From Cryoendolithus antarcticus (taxonomy: Eukaryota; Ascomycota; Dothideomycetes; Cladosporiales; Cladosporiaceae), in assembly GCA_002077065.1 (NCBI GenBank), contig NAJO01000051.1, forward strand, positions 1 through 64,000: a DNA stretch of 64,000 bases. Reading direction: 5' to 3'. The notes beneath the pieces are model-generated. The model did not search any database. It was not told the DNA's origin and saw nothing but the letters and a program-made list of their open reading frames with translations. Positions within the stretch are counted from its first letter, which is position 1; every line of letters starts with the position of its first letter. A program made the translations under genes and the position numbers. Positions 1 to 11,357 of the stretch are shown in pieces.

Positions 1-114
1 GAATCGGAGTATTCCCGCTTGACTGCGAGATGATCGACGTCGACATGCATCGTTTCCACAACTTCCGTATGTAGCTCCTCTACAACATCTTCTTCTCGGC
101 CCATCTTGACAGCT

Positions 115-412
115 ATGCATCCTCACCTCCATACCAAAGATAATCCAGGTACTATGCATCTCTACCTACACTGCTCACAGTTGTCCCTGCTAACGATCCC
201 CAGGATGCGAGGAGATCATGACCGCCCTGGAAGACTGCCACGCCCGCGGCTTCATGTGGAAAGCCATCGGCATGTGCAGCAGCCTCAAAGAAGACGTCAA
301 CAAGTGTCTACGAGCTGAGCGACTAGCGAGGACGGCTGAAAATCGAGAGAGGGCAAAGGAGAAAAAGGCGAAGATTCAGGCTGTGTGGGCGGAAATCGAT
401 GCGAATAGCTGA
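115..412 (+). CDS. CMC2: COX assembly mitochondrial protein Cmc2
   Basis: Two exons, 115..148 and 204..412, give a protein of about 80 residues. The 55-nt intron has gtacta/ccccag ends and a CTAAC branch site at about 190. The protein has the twin CX9C arrangement of small intermembrane-space proteins. The first pair is C-EEIMTALED-C, whose first Cys is coded just after the intron; the second is C-SSLKEDVNK-C. The N-terminus MHPHL resembles the MHPQL start of yeast Cmc2, which supports ATG 115. The family is imported by the Mia40 relay and helps assemble cytochrome c oxidase. The ATG at 218 would lose the first Cys, so it is not the start. A Lys/Arg/Glu-rich helix forms the C-terminus. Confidence 0.93.
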
Positions 413-1059
413 GCGGCTGAAGGAATCGCAATTTAGAGACGGTGAAGGACAGCACGGGAGACAACTCTGGTTATATATTCGTGACGCTGAGCGAGAGTAT
501 CGGCTTCGCAACGTGGGCTATGAGGGCCGCGGACCGAAGGACAACAATGTGTGGCGACCACGACGCTGATCGGACTGCTGTGCAGTCTGTCGACCGGACA
601 CGGTAGCGGCATAGTCGTAAGCTTGCAAATGTTAGGCGCTACTGAGGTATCCGTAGCACGCGCTACAAGACCACGTTCAGGCTGCCAGGAGCGATGGGAC
701 GGAGTAGACGGGGCAACGAGATCGGGTCAATCGAGGAGGGAATGCGAGCATGCACGGGAAGCAGACACAGCGCAGAGCGCAACATGGAAGCGGAGACGAC
801 CTTGTTATGAGAAGTGGAGGTGCATATACGCTCGAGATCATCTACAAGATCTATGTGGTATAGTTCTACGAGATCAAGGCACCCACAACGCCACGCTATC
901 ACAGACGTTCCCCGCCCATCCACCACATAAAAGCAACGCAAGTACCTCCCCGAATCTAGAGACGCGTCCAGCGCTCATCCCGCACGCTCGTTCGCTCAGT
1001 CCGTCGCTTTGACAAGCTCCTCCCGCCGACAAAGGTGCCGAGATGTGTCACGCTTTTCC
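413..1059. other. intergenic, no gene seen
   Basis: This 647-nt stretch lies between the 3' ends of Cmc2 and the aminotransferase. A frame open from 551 to 1012 has no family resemblance and a skewed Arg/Thr/Ser composition. I see no repeat or RNA gene. Confidence 0.5.
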
Positions 1060-2934
1060 TCAAGCCATCGCACTGAGGTAGCCGTTAGTGTGGCCATTGG
1101 TGTAGCCGTCGAAGTGCCCGCCATTGCTATATCCGTTTCCATAGCCACTGGTGTAGCCGGTACCAAAGTCTTTCGCTTGGCCGTTCGCATGCCCATTGAT
1201 GTAGCCGTTCACGTGTATGTTAGCGAGACCAGTCTCCAATGCCTTCATCTGCACCGCAGCGATCCCATTGCCGTTCCCTTGAACCACAGAGTCGATCGCG
1301 AAGACCTCCCTGAACGCCTCCCCAAGTCTCCTCACACCCTCCTGGATGTCCTCCAGCGGTGTGGCAGCATAGGTAGCGCGGAAGTACATATCATCACCTT
1401 CGCCTTGACCATCAGGACTGAACCAGCTTCCTTTCATCAGCAGAGTGCCGTGTCCGATGATAGCGTGGAAGATCTCCTCCTCGATATCGGCTCTTGACTT
1501 CCTCGGGTAGGCAGGATGTTTTCGGTAGTCGACCTTGAACCAGTGGAACATGCCAGCCATAGGCGGCACCCAGCTGACGATCTCGCGTGGCACGTAAGAC
1601 TCACAGGCGTCGAGCAGGACGTCCCGACGCTCCGTGTACTCCATGCGGATGTGCAGCAGCCAGTCAAGATAGCCAGTGTGACCCCACTGCTCCTCCAACA
1701 ACTTGTACATGAGCAGCTGGCTCATGCCTGACGGTCCTTGCGTTGATACATCAGCGTGCTGACGATACCGGTCAACGATCTGCTCGGAAGCTGTGATCCA
1801 GCCGACACGAGCACCAGGCGCGATGACTTTGCTGAATGAGTCGAGGCGCATGACACGACCGTCAGTGTCCATGCTGAGATAGCTGGGTACGAGCGAGTCG
1901 AGGAACTCTTGGTGCGACGATGGAGGTGGGATGGGCGAAGCGTCTGGGCCAGTGTAGGGTTGCATCTGGAGAAAATAGTACGGCTCGTCTTCCATAATGA
2001 TGAGGTCGTGTTTTCGTGCGACGGCGTAGATTTCTCTTCTTCGCTGCGCGGACTGTGTAGAGCCGGTAGGATTCTGACCTGTGGGCACTGTGTAGAGGAC
2101 GAAAGGTTTTGGGCCGCAGCGAGCGTAGACATCCCAGTTCGTGAGGACTTCATCGAGGGCAGAGGGCAGGAGACCACCTTCGTCCATCTTCACGCCTGCA
2201 ACCCTGATGCCCATGGGAGCGGCAGCCTCAACGGCTGTGGGGAATGTGAACTCCTCACTCAGGATCCAGTCGCCTCGCTCGCAGAACATGCGGAGACCCA
2301 TATCGATGGCGCTGGTCGAGCCGATGGTCATGATACAGCTCCAGTCCTGGTACGGCGGCGAGTGCACAATCTCGGTGTGCTCGATGATCCATCGGAGGAA
2401 CTGAGCAGCACCATAGCCTTGACCATAGTTAAAGGCTGTCGAGATGTCGAAGTCGGACTTGCCCTCGGCGAGATCGTTCTTGCCAGCATGAAGTGTGCTA
2501 CATCTAGAGGGACCGTCGAAGTGACCAGCGTCTGGCACTCTGGCACTGAGCTGCTCAAAGGGGAAGTATCGACTAGATGGCAAGCCACCACCCAGAGAGA
2601 TCATGCCCTCATTCTTCAAGTACCGGGCGGCACCCTTGAGTGAGCTCGGCAGTCGAGTGTTAGACTCGGTACTGAAGCGATCTGTATCCAATCAGCATCA
2701 TCCATCATCGACACAACGGTCGGACTCACGATCCCATCGCCTGGCTTTGGCCTTATGCAGGTGCGAAGTCCTGCCCTTGAATCGTTCAACATCGGCCAGA
2801 GCCGCAACGCCGGCGACGAGTCTGCCTTCTGCAGCCCTACGCTTAGCAACGCTCTGAATGGTCAGACGGCCAGGTACCGTGAAGGCGGAAGTGTCAGACT
2901 CCGGCAAGACATTGATGGAGGCCGCCGGGGCCAT
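1060..2934 (-). CDS. Aromatic amino acid aminotransferase, Aro8/Aro9 type (PLP fold type I)
   Basis: Exons are complement(2730..2934) and complement(1060..2681), giving 608 aa. The 48-nt intron splits GAT C|AT and restores a conserved 'RRWDHR' stretch. The fold-type I aminotransferase core is complete. It includes TVPTGQNPTG (about 266), the Asp of MEDEPYYF, and the PLP-binding Lys in RLDSFSKVIAPG (about residue 353). The family transfers the amino group between aromatic amino acids (or kynurenine/alpha-aminoadipate) and 2-oxo acids. The N-terminal 'TVPGRLTIQSVAKRR' block is typical of filamentous fungal members and sets the start at 2934; an in-frame ATG at 3156 seems too far upstream. The last 60 residues or so are an unusual Asn-Gly-Tyr/His repeat tail beyond the catalytic fold. 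Confidence 0.9.
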
Positions 2935-4857
2935 TGCGCAACCCGGGCAACGGCGAGGGCGATCCTCGTCAATCCCACGTGGTAGACAGATCCTCAGATC
3001 GTCTTGGTAACGCAATCGCCAGGCACGACGGCGTACGATTGGTCGTGGGCACTGCAGCGGCGTCAGAGAGCGTTGGTCAAACCCGCGTTCCCCACGCCCG
3101 CCCACGTACCAGGTAGCGCAGTACTTTCCGCTTTCGTCAAAGGCGACCCAGGGCACGCGTGTAGCAGCGATGGGAAAAGCAACAAAAGTCGTGGGATAGA
3201 GGATCTTTCTTCCGTTTCACCCCACGCGCGGTGTGGTAAAAGCAGAAAAGTGGGAGTGTGTGTGACTTGACGAGAACCGAGGGAGGAAGTGCGGGATTTT
3301 TTGGCAGCTGGCGGCTCTATCAATGTAAAAGGGAAACGGAGCAGTGGAAGAGCCGACTCAAGCTCTCACACAATCGCGACCCTTGACCCACCAGTAGGAC
3401 AGCAGCAAACAGGCACGGCGTGAGAGGTTCCCTCGGCACCAGGAGGGAATTACTCCAAGCGAAGCGTTCGGCAGGGCAAGTATCGTCAAGGTTGCGACAG
3501 CAGGCCAGCACGAGCAAGCATGTCGACAAGGCGGTCTGCGCTGGTGCGCGGTGCCCCCGGCTGACGCGCCGGCGCAAGTGCGTCGAATCTCCCGGAGAGT
3601 CGCGCCCAGACGATGGTGAGAAGTGGGTACGGGGTAGCTATGTGATGCAGAAAAGCTTGACCGGCATCGCGTGATTCGCAGTGTGACGGGTGTTATCGGC
3701 TTATCTATGCACGACCAAGCGCCGTTCTGCGGTTTTGGGTTTCTGGCCGCAGTATTCCGCGAGGTACTCGGTCGCCAGAGGCACAAGGAAAAGACCTGTG
3801 CGGTCATGAACTCTCGCGGCCCGTCAAAGTAAAAGCATCACACCCCCCAAGCTGCAGCAAAGGAGCTCGTAATGAAAACTCAACACCTGGCCTGCAAGGT
3901 ACCTGACACCATCGTAAATTCGTTGGCCTAGTCCTCTGCATGCCCGGTCCCGTTGCCGCCGCTAGGCGGTAACAGGACCGGGTATGAAGAGAGCTAGGCC
4001 AACGAATTTTGCTGCCATATCGTCCAGCTTCGGTTGCATTCATCGGTACGGAGATGAAGGCATATAGGAGACGTGTTCACGTGACTTTCTCCACCTTGGT
4101 TAGCCCCGCCAGCTGACCCCTGCAAACCGCAAACGTCAAACTCCCACACCCACGACTCATCCAATGTTTCACAACATATAGGCAGAAGCGGCTGCAAACC
4201 TGCAAGCGCAAAATATATGAAGAGCCACCCGCGCATCGCTCCTAGCACGTGAAAACGCAATCACTCTTTTGCGGGTCCTCTAGCAATATGCCATCATCGA
4301 CTGGGTGAGACTGCAAACGAGGACTCCGGCTAAAGCTTGGATGTGCTCGACATCGGCTTCTACCACATCTGGTCCGGAGTCAGATGCGACATGCACGATC
4401 TGGAGATGGGCGAGCTGGCGATCGAAGGAGTGTTACAGATATGCTACGACAATGAGGCACCAAGCCGGGTATATCGCATATCCAACCCAATTTCCGGAAC
4501 GTCCAATACAAATCCTGCCACACCGCTCCCTTACGATTGTGTGCTTAACGGCCCTTCTTGCGACTTTCGAGTCTGGAGTGAGGTAGGTTTCCAACTGCCG
4601 GCTCCGACGCGGCGTTGTGCCGATGACATATCAGTCTAGGCTCTGCGCCGCCATGAGCTGTCTGGCAGTAAGGCAGATGGCAGATGGCAGATGGGAGCTT
4701 TACTCAAGCCGTATCACACGGTATTTGCCTGACCGACTTGGGGAGCTTCCCGTGTCTGTGTCCCACCCAGTGGATATGAGAAATCAGCCTGCGCGCCATT
4801 GCGAGCTCGCTGGACAGCTTCGCAGCTCTAAACTCGGCGTGCCATCGAACAGCACAC
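2935..4857. other. long intergenic region upstream of the aminotransferase
   Basis: This is about 1.9 kb without a convincing gene. It holds the upstream region of the aminotransferase and the 3' flank of the CLIP-170-like gene. Its one clear structure is the inverted repeat at 3916..4009. An open frame at 4337..4639 (+) lacks an ATG and any family match. Confidence 0.6.
3916..4009. repeat. 45-bp imperfect inverted repeat with a 4-nt loop
   Basis: The left arm is 3916..3960, the loop GCTA is 3961..3964 and the right arm is 3965..4009. Comparing the left arm with the reverse complement of the right gives 39 identities in 45. The outer 16 bases (aaattcgttggcctag) are identical. Of the six differences, three would be G-U pairs in an RNA read from the + strand. 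The element is isolated in non-coding DNA. It could be a MITE-like remnant, a hairpin RNA or a cruciform-forming site; nothing nearby decides between these. Confidence 0.85.
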
Positions 4858-7134
4858 CTAGTACTGCTCCTCAGGGCAATCGTAAGCTAAGTGTCCATCC
4901 TTCTCACATAGCGCGCACCACTTGTCCTCCTCCTTTCCATTCACCTCCTCAGCACCAGGAGCACCAGCTCCCGCATCAGCCTTCGCGTTCACAGGACTGA
5001 GTGGTTTCACCGCTGCCTCCTTCTCAGGCTCCCTTTCATCTTGATGCGAGTCATGACCGCCAGCAGCGGTCTGCAAATGCGTGCAGTCAAGCGTGTCATG
5101 ATCGTTCCTCTTACAAAGCTCGCAGAACACGCCATCGGCGTCCTCCTCACCGTCACTTCTTGGCTCGTCGTCCTGGTGGTTCAGATTAGCGGTGTCGTCT
5201 TGGCGCGTGAGGTTGTCCAGCGCAGCTTGACGGGCGCGGTCAGCGAAAGTGGCTTTGACTGTGTCTCCGCGAGAGCGGTTCGGTAGGACTTTCTGTGTCA
5301 TCTGGCTATCGTTGCGCTGATGACTGTGGCCATTTGTCGTTGGTGCTGATGCTGCAGCGCCATCTCGGCGAAGCTGTTCGACTTCGCGCTCTAGTTCTTC
5401 CTTTTCTGCTGTAGTCGTGTCCAGTGCGGTTTGTAGTCGCTTTGCCTCTTCTTCTAGCTCGGCGTCCTTGGCTCCATGCCCGTTTACCTCCCGCACCGGC
5501 TCGTGTCCGTTGCTTAGACTGTTGACGATGGCTTTCAGACCCCTGATCTCGTCATCTTTCTGCTCAATCTCTGCGCCACTTCCAGCACTTCCACGTTTCT
5601 CCTTTGCAGCAGCCTTTCCTCTCTCCCGTCTCAGCTCACTTCGTCCCCGCTCTACTTCGCCCCTAAGGAACTCGACCTCGCCTCTAGCCTCCGCTTCACC
5701 TCTTCGGCTCTCTTCCAGTCCTTCTTCAAGCTCAGCAACGAGCTCCTCAAGCTGTTTCAGCTGATTGGCCACCCCTTCGATATCTTCCCTATGTTGCGAC
5801 ACCTCCTGTAGATCCTGCAGCTGTGCGAACAAATCCCGCTTTTGCTCCTCATAGACGCGTTCAGTCTCTGCACTCGCCATCTCAAGGCTGTCCAGCGTAC
5901 TACGAAAGTCAGCTCGGTGGGCGTCGAACTCCGCCGTGAGCATCGAGATCTTCTCGTTCTTTTCGCGGAGCGCTTGACGCAATTGTGCGCCGCTTCGACC
6001 GTCGTCGTCAAGGCCTCTGGGCGTTTGTTGGCCGTCGGCTGGCATGAGGGCAGAGATCTCTTTGACCGTGATGTCCATTGCCGCCAATTCCTGTTGTAGC
6101 TCCTCATTGCGACGATCTCTTTCGGCGAGCTGTGACTTCAGGCGTTGTATCTCAACATCATGACCGCCTCCGCCGCTACCAAGTCGGGAAGGCGATCGCA
6201 AGGGCTGCGAGAAGCTGGGTACCGAGCTCGTGCTCGTTGTTCGGCCATTGACTGTCTGTCCGTAGCCGTTTGTAGGTCGCTCGTCCTCTCTATTACCCAT
6301 TCTTGATCCAGTGCGCGAGTACGGTCGCGGCGTCGGAGCTGCTGGCGCTCGACCTAACACCGAGGACTTGAACGAGGACTTGCTCGGCGTGCTCCCAAGT
6401 GGTGGCCTTCCGCCTCGTACACTTTGTGAGAACTGTCGCGCAGGTGTGGGCGCAAGTGTCGGCGGCTGTCTTCGCAATGGTGACTCCGGTCGCGGCAGAG
6501 ATGGCCTCTTAGGCTTGAACAGCGGACTCGTCGGTCGCTGGGCGCCTGGTCCAACAGTTTGCGAGAACTTGTGCGTCAGCGCTGGCGTCGGAGGAGTCTT
6601 GGTCTCTTTCGTCGTGCGCGCGCCATTGAGTGTGCTGTATGAAGGCGTCGAGGGGTCGCCGTAGGAGCCATTCGAGGAGACGCGCTTCTCAGCGCGACCG
6701 ATAGGAAGGAATATGCCGGCGCCGCGGATGGTGGTGTTGAAGTAGAAGTTACTGCATCGCTGTCAGTACAGTACTGAGGCACCATTCTTCCATCTCAAGC
6801 GCCCAACCTACCCATCGACGTCTCCGTCATTCTTCCCCCGTGCCGCGAACTCAGCGTCCAGCTCCACACCTACGAACATGCCATTCTTCCCTCTCACGCT
6901 TCCGATGAATTTGACGGTGCCATACATCTCCCCCGGCACGTTGACTTGGTCCCCCACCTCCAGATCCATCTTGCCGTTGCTAGCAGGCGTAAGCTGACCA
7001 GTGATGTTCCGAGCAGACGGCCTTCTCGCGGCGTCCGTGGTGCTGGCGCGTAGTGAGGGCGATGATCCTGATGTCGTGGCGCCGAACGATGGGCGCTGGA
7101 GCGCGGAGCGTTGGCGAGGCGTCTGTAGAGCCAT
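4858..7134 (-). CDS. CLIP-170/Bik1-like microtubule plus-end protein (CAP-Gly)
   Basis: Exons are complement(6812..7134) and complement(4858..6751), giving 738 aa. The 60-nt intron lies inside the CAP-Gly domain (GAT GG|T AAC) and has a CTGAC branch. The CAP-Gly domain (about residues 55-125) carries GKNGMFVGVELD and GKNDGDVDG, the tubulin/EB1 tail-binding signature. It is followed by a Ser/Pro/Arg-rich basic linker, a long coiled coil (about 255-530) and two C-terminal CX2CX4HX4C zinc knuckles (CELCKRNDHDTLDC and CALCEKDGHLAYDC). This is the full CLIP-170/Bik1/Tip1 layout, so a role in tracking microtubule plus ends and loading dynein is expected. The protein ends with EEQY rather than the EEY/F motif of other +TIPs. 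Confidence 0.92.
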
Positions 7135-7773
7135 GATGCGCCGTGTGGATCAGATGTCTGATGTTTCCTGGGCAAATCGCGGATACGGGAGTCTCTATTT
7201 ACACAATATATTGAGTATGACGCCGGCGGCAGGGCTGACAGGGGTTCATGCAGGTCGCCTCGTGGTGTTCGCGACAGACATGGATTGTGGAAGTGAGACT
7301 CAGTGAAAAGATTTGTCGTGCGTCAGGTAACGGGAAAGAAGAAAGAATACTACCACTCCTATCGACCGAAGATCCAATATTGCGTGGTAGATCTGTCATT
7401 CAGCGCGTGAGAAAGTCTGGAAAGGACCACGCGTTGGCACGCGCCCGAAATATTGATTGGCTGGTGCGCCGAGATTCATTCACCATGCGAACTCATAGTA
7501 ATTTGGATGCCGTATTCCTGGACGGCGGCGATCAGTGTCCGCTTGCCATAGATGCTTGGGCCATCGATCACTGCCCCGTAACGCATTCCAGCAGACTGGT
7601 GACATATTCAGGAATCGTAGGACCTGTACATGTAGGCATGCTAACAGACACACCCCAGCCGGCAAAGTATGACCTCGGCTGAGATACTCGCCAAAGTCCC
7701 CTCTACGAATGCCCATATGAGCCTAAAGATCGATTTTGATGACCCAATGTAGTCAACTACAATAGTCTGGAGG
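7135..7773. other. divergent intergenic region
   Basis: This 639-nt region lies between two divergently transcribed genes and should carry both promoters. I see no TATA box, repeat or small gene I can defend. Confidence 0.5.
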
Positions 7774-8963
7774 ATGGCAGGCCCAATCCGCCAGCCCATA
7801 GACATCCCGTCGCTCGAGCACTACATTAATCAGACAGTGCCCGAGATCAAGACACCGCTAGAGGTGAAGCAGGTAAGTCATGTAGCCTCGGAGGCGTTCA
7901 GTAATCGAGTACAGGCGCTGACGATGGTTTGTAGTTTGGCTATGGACAATCTAACCCGACTTATCTCCTGACCTCTTCGAACGGCGCCAAGTATGTCATG
8001 CGCAAGAAGCCTCCCGGGACTCTCCTCTCCAAAACGGCCCACAAGGTCGATCGCGAATACCGAATCATACACGCTCTGGAGACTACTGATGTTCCCATTC
8101 CCAAGACGTACTGTCTCTGCGAAGATGACTCGGTCATCGGCACCGCGTTCTACATCATGTCGTTCCTCGACGGACGGATCTTCGAAGACCCCGCATTGCC
8201 TGGTGTGAGCACGCAGGATAGAAGAGAGATGTGGAAGAGTGCCGTAACCACCCTGGCAAAGTTCCACAGAGTCGTGCCGAAGAGTGTCGGGCTGGAGAGC
8301 TTCGGCAAGCCGAGTGGCTTCTACAACCGCCAGATCGCAACGTTCGCGACGATCTCGCAGGCTCAGGCGCAAGCGAAGGACAAGGAGTCTGGTGAACCCG
8401 TGGGCGATATCCCGCACTTCGGCGAGATGACGAAGTTCTTCCAGCAACATAGGACACAACCGAAGGATCGGTCGACCTTCGTGCACGGCGACTACAAGAT
8501 CGATAATGTGGTGTTCCACAAGACTGAGCCGAGGGTGATTGGCATCCTGGACTGGGAAATGAGCACTATCGGCCACCCGCTCTCGGATGTGACCAACCTC
8601 CTCGCGCCTTTTACAAGTGCTACTTCCGAGTTTGCTATCAAGGCAGGGCGCGCGAACGCAGCTTTCATACCTGGAGCCACGGATGGCTTGCCTTCCAAGG
8701 CAGAATGCTTACAGTGGTATGAGGAGGCCGCCGGATGGAAGTACCCTGCCGAGGAAGTCACGTGGGGCGATGCGTTCAACATCTACCGAGGCGCTGTAAT
8801 CATACAGGGCATCGCGGCGAGGTATGCATTGCGGCAAGCTTCAAGCCAGAACGCAATGGAGTACGGCACGCAGATGAAGCCATTCGGCGAGATGGGCTGG
8901 GTTCTAATGAGCAAATGCAAGGAGCAACTTGAGAGTAGCGGAAGCGCTCAAGCGAAGCTGTAG
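7774..8963 (+). CDS. APH-family phosphotransferase (ACAD10/11 kinase-domain-like)
   Basis: Exons 7774..7872 and 7935..8963 give 375 aa. The 62-nt intron is in phase 0 (gtaagt/tttgtag). After splicing the protein reads VKQ-FGYGQSNPTYLL, the glycine-containing loop of aminoglycoside-phosphotransferase-fold kinases. Other landmarks are the VMRKKPPG lysine strand, the catalytic loop HGDYKIDN (about residue 205) and the metal-binding DWEMSTIGHPLSDV. This is the pattern of the kinase domain found fused to acyl-CoA dehydrogenases in animals (ACAD10/11) and free-standing in fungi and bacteria. By analogy it could phosphorylate 4-hydroxy fatty acyl groups, but substrate cannot be read from the sequence. 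No acyl-CoA dehydrogenase lies next to it. Confidence 0.88.
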
Positions 8964-9044
8964 ATGTCGTCGATAAAGCGTACAAGCATGCAGACTACCG
9001 ATCTGACTTCTTCATTCCTGCATTTCGTGCGCCGCAGCTGCTCC

Positions 9045-9480
9045 CTACAGCGTCTTCCCCTTTCCCCCAGCATAAGCCTGTCCAAACGTGAACAAGCCCC
9101 CAAGCGCCAGCACGCTCAGCCCCATCGGCAACGGCTTCTGGCTCCTGATCGCGCGTGGGATCGAGCTTCCCGCCAACACCAAGCTCGCCAGCAGCGCCAA
9201 CTCGACGCCGTAGGGCTGGCGGTTCTGGATTCTGTAGCCGCCTAGAGCGTAGAGCGCGCCGACCGTGACGCCCGCTGCTATGGAGGGCACGGAGCCGGTG
9301 CGGACGTAGCCTGTGATGCCGCCGCCGGCTGTGAGGGTTGCGAGGAGGTAGGCGATTTGGCTGTGTGAGGTGGGTGGTCAGAGGGGGGTGCGGGGGAGGG
9401 AGGGGGAGGGGGAGGCGTACGGGAGAGACTGGGAGGTGTGTTAGCTAGGTTCTGGGAGGGGAGAAAGTAGAGCTTACCAT
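9045..9480 (-). CDS. TMEM14-family small membrane protein
   Basis: Exons are complement(9478..9480), complement(9421..9428) and complement(9045..9360), giving 108 aa. The first exon is only the ATG and the second is 8 nt; each intron has proper GT-AG ends and a CTAAC or CTGAC branch. Only this splicing joins an ATG to the conserved frame (M-S-L-P-Q-I-A-Y). The protein has four short hydrophobic segments and the family motifs GGGITGYVRTGSVPS, GGYRIQN and GLFTFGQAYAG. TMEM14 proteins are small multi-pass proteins, often of mitochondria; human TMEM14C is linked to heme synthesis. The gene is divergent from NTR2, with 295 nt between the starts. Confidence 0.86.
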
Positions 9481-9775
9481 TGCAAGGACCGAGTCGGAAT
9501 TTGGCGGATTCAACAAGTGTTTGTCTCGTTTGCGACCTGTCTTGTCTCGTCGAGGACAAGGGAGCTTGGGGCTGCCTCGGCTGGTTTGCAACCTCACTTC
9601 CGGCCGACGAACACTAGCGCAGATTCTGTGATGACCAATGACGTTTATTCTGGCTCAAAGCGAAGTCATGTTCTGTCACATGTCAGTAACTTTTCCCTCT
9701 CACTGCACACTACCATAAAACACTAAGCGAGTCGCGCTCTGAATAAGGATCGACGTCCAGCTTCAACATGTCAGA

Positions 9776-11234
9776 ATGAAGCGATCATCAACGCCGCGGC
9801 GAGTCCCGCGCAAGATCGGACAGGACGACGATGCCGCCGCAGACGGCACACCGGGCAATGAAGCAGTCGGTAAGTCACCTTTCGCCTCCCCTTACCCACG
9901 ATGCGCATCTGACCAGTCCGCGCATAGCCCAAGGCCACGGCTGATTGATAGCCTCAGGCTCCGCCATCAGGCGTCCAAAGTCGACGCCAAAGAAGCCCTC
10001 AGGCCTACGAACCTCGCTGGGAAGCAACGATGAAGACGACAACGACACAGCCGGCGTGATAACGCCCAAAAGATCCGCCTTATCGCGTATAGCCGTCCAA
10101 CGCGCCGCCTCGCAACGCTCTTCCTTCCTCGCCTCCTCCCTCGCAGCCGACGACGACGCCACCCCCAGCTACACGCCCTCAGACCTCTCGCAACTCCGCG
10201 CCAGCACACCAAGCACGCCCCAGCCCACATCCACCGACCTCGCGACCCTCTCCTCCGCAACCCAAACCTTAGACCTGACTTCGAAATTTGGCTCCTCCCT
10301 GTCCCGCTACGCCTCCACTTCCTCAGCCATCCCCTCAGTCTCCGAAATAGCCGAGAAGAAAGCCCGCCGCGCGCGTCTCGCAGCCGAGTCCCAAGCCGAC
10401 GAATTCATCTCCCTAGACCCCGATGATCCGTTCCTAAACCCTGCTTCCGACGACGACGCCATCACGGATCCAAACGTCACGAAAGACGCCTCTGGTCGGT
10501 TGATCTTGGCGCCAAAGGACAAGTACGCGCAAGCTGAGAGTCGGCTGGTGAGGGACGATGAGGATGTGATGGAGGGGTTTGAGGAGTTCACTGGAGAGGG
10601 CGGAAATAGGATCAACATGGGCGAGAGTGCGTTGCCGCAGGATCTGGGGAAGAGGAAGCAGGATATTGCTGCGCAGATTGCTGCTGCTGAGGGGGATGAG
10701 AGCGATAGCTCGGCCGACTCATCCGGGTCCCGTGACCGACTACAAGCTTTCGAAGCCGCGCAAACAGCAGCCGGCACGTTTTCCTCTGCTCCCGCTTCAG
10801 CTTACCCTGCTCGTCCAGCCACTCCGCCGCGCATCTCCCCTCTCCCATCTCTGGATGCCGTAGTGCTGAGACTCAAAGCTCAAATGGCGGATATGCGCCG
10901 CTCGCACACTGCGAAGCTCATCGAGATTGAGAATTTGCAGCGGGAGAAGGATAGGATAGGGCAGGAGGAAGTGAGGATCCAGGCTGCTCTCAAGGACACC
11001 GCCGAGAAGTTCGAAGCCCTGAGAGCGGAGAAGGGGGTGGGGAATGGGGAAGGCACGAGGGAGGGCACGCCTACTTCTGCGACAGGATTGGGAATGGAGC
11101 TTGGGAAGTTGAGTGCACGGGGAGGGATTGGGGCGAGCATGTTGGGTAGGGGCCTGGAGAGTCTCGGCGGGACGCCGGTAGGGATGGGGACGCCTGTGGG
11201 TGTGGGCAGTGGGACTGGGAGCGGGAGTGAATGA
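9776..11234 (+). CDS. NTR2: Nineteen-complex-related protein Ntr2, spliceosome disassembly factor
   Basis: Exons 9776..9869 and 9958..11234 give 456 aa. The junction is V|GSAIRRPKSTP, with acceptor cctcag at 9957. The sequence has the Ntr2 pattern: a basic disordered N-terminus, the IPSVSEIAEKKARRARLA helix (about 155), a following EFISLDPDD acidic stretch, and a coiled coil near the C-terminus. In yeast Ntr2 binds Ntr1 and the helicase Prp43 to release the intron lariat and take apart the post-splicing complex in the nucleus. The C-terminal 60 residues are Gly-rich low complexity. The gene is convergent with the Smr-domain gene; the stops are 123 nt apart. Confidence 0.8.
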
Positions 11235-11357
11235 TTCCTACAGCACGCGGATGCGGACGATGCCAGCTCGCAGTCATGATGCAGCTTCATCCTCCAACGG
11301 CACAACAACGCTTCACGCATAATTTTGAATTTATTTTCATTTTCATCGTTTGTAATC

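Noticed and set aside
1909..2643. Open frame of 244 codons on the + strand
   Set aside because: It is antisense to the aminotransferase core and lacks any family signature.
2935..3156. Upstream in-frame extension of the aminotransferase from ATG 3156
   Set aside because: The extra residues are Cys/Arg-rich and unlike the family; ATG 2934 starts the conserved N-terminal block.
4337..4639. 100-codon frame that reads partly like a protein (DVLDIGFYHIW)
   Set aside because: It begins at TTG, has a stop just upstream, no clear splice acceptor and no recognisable family.
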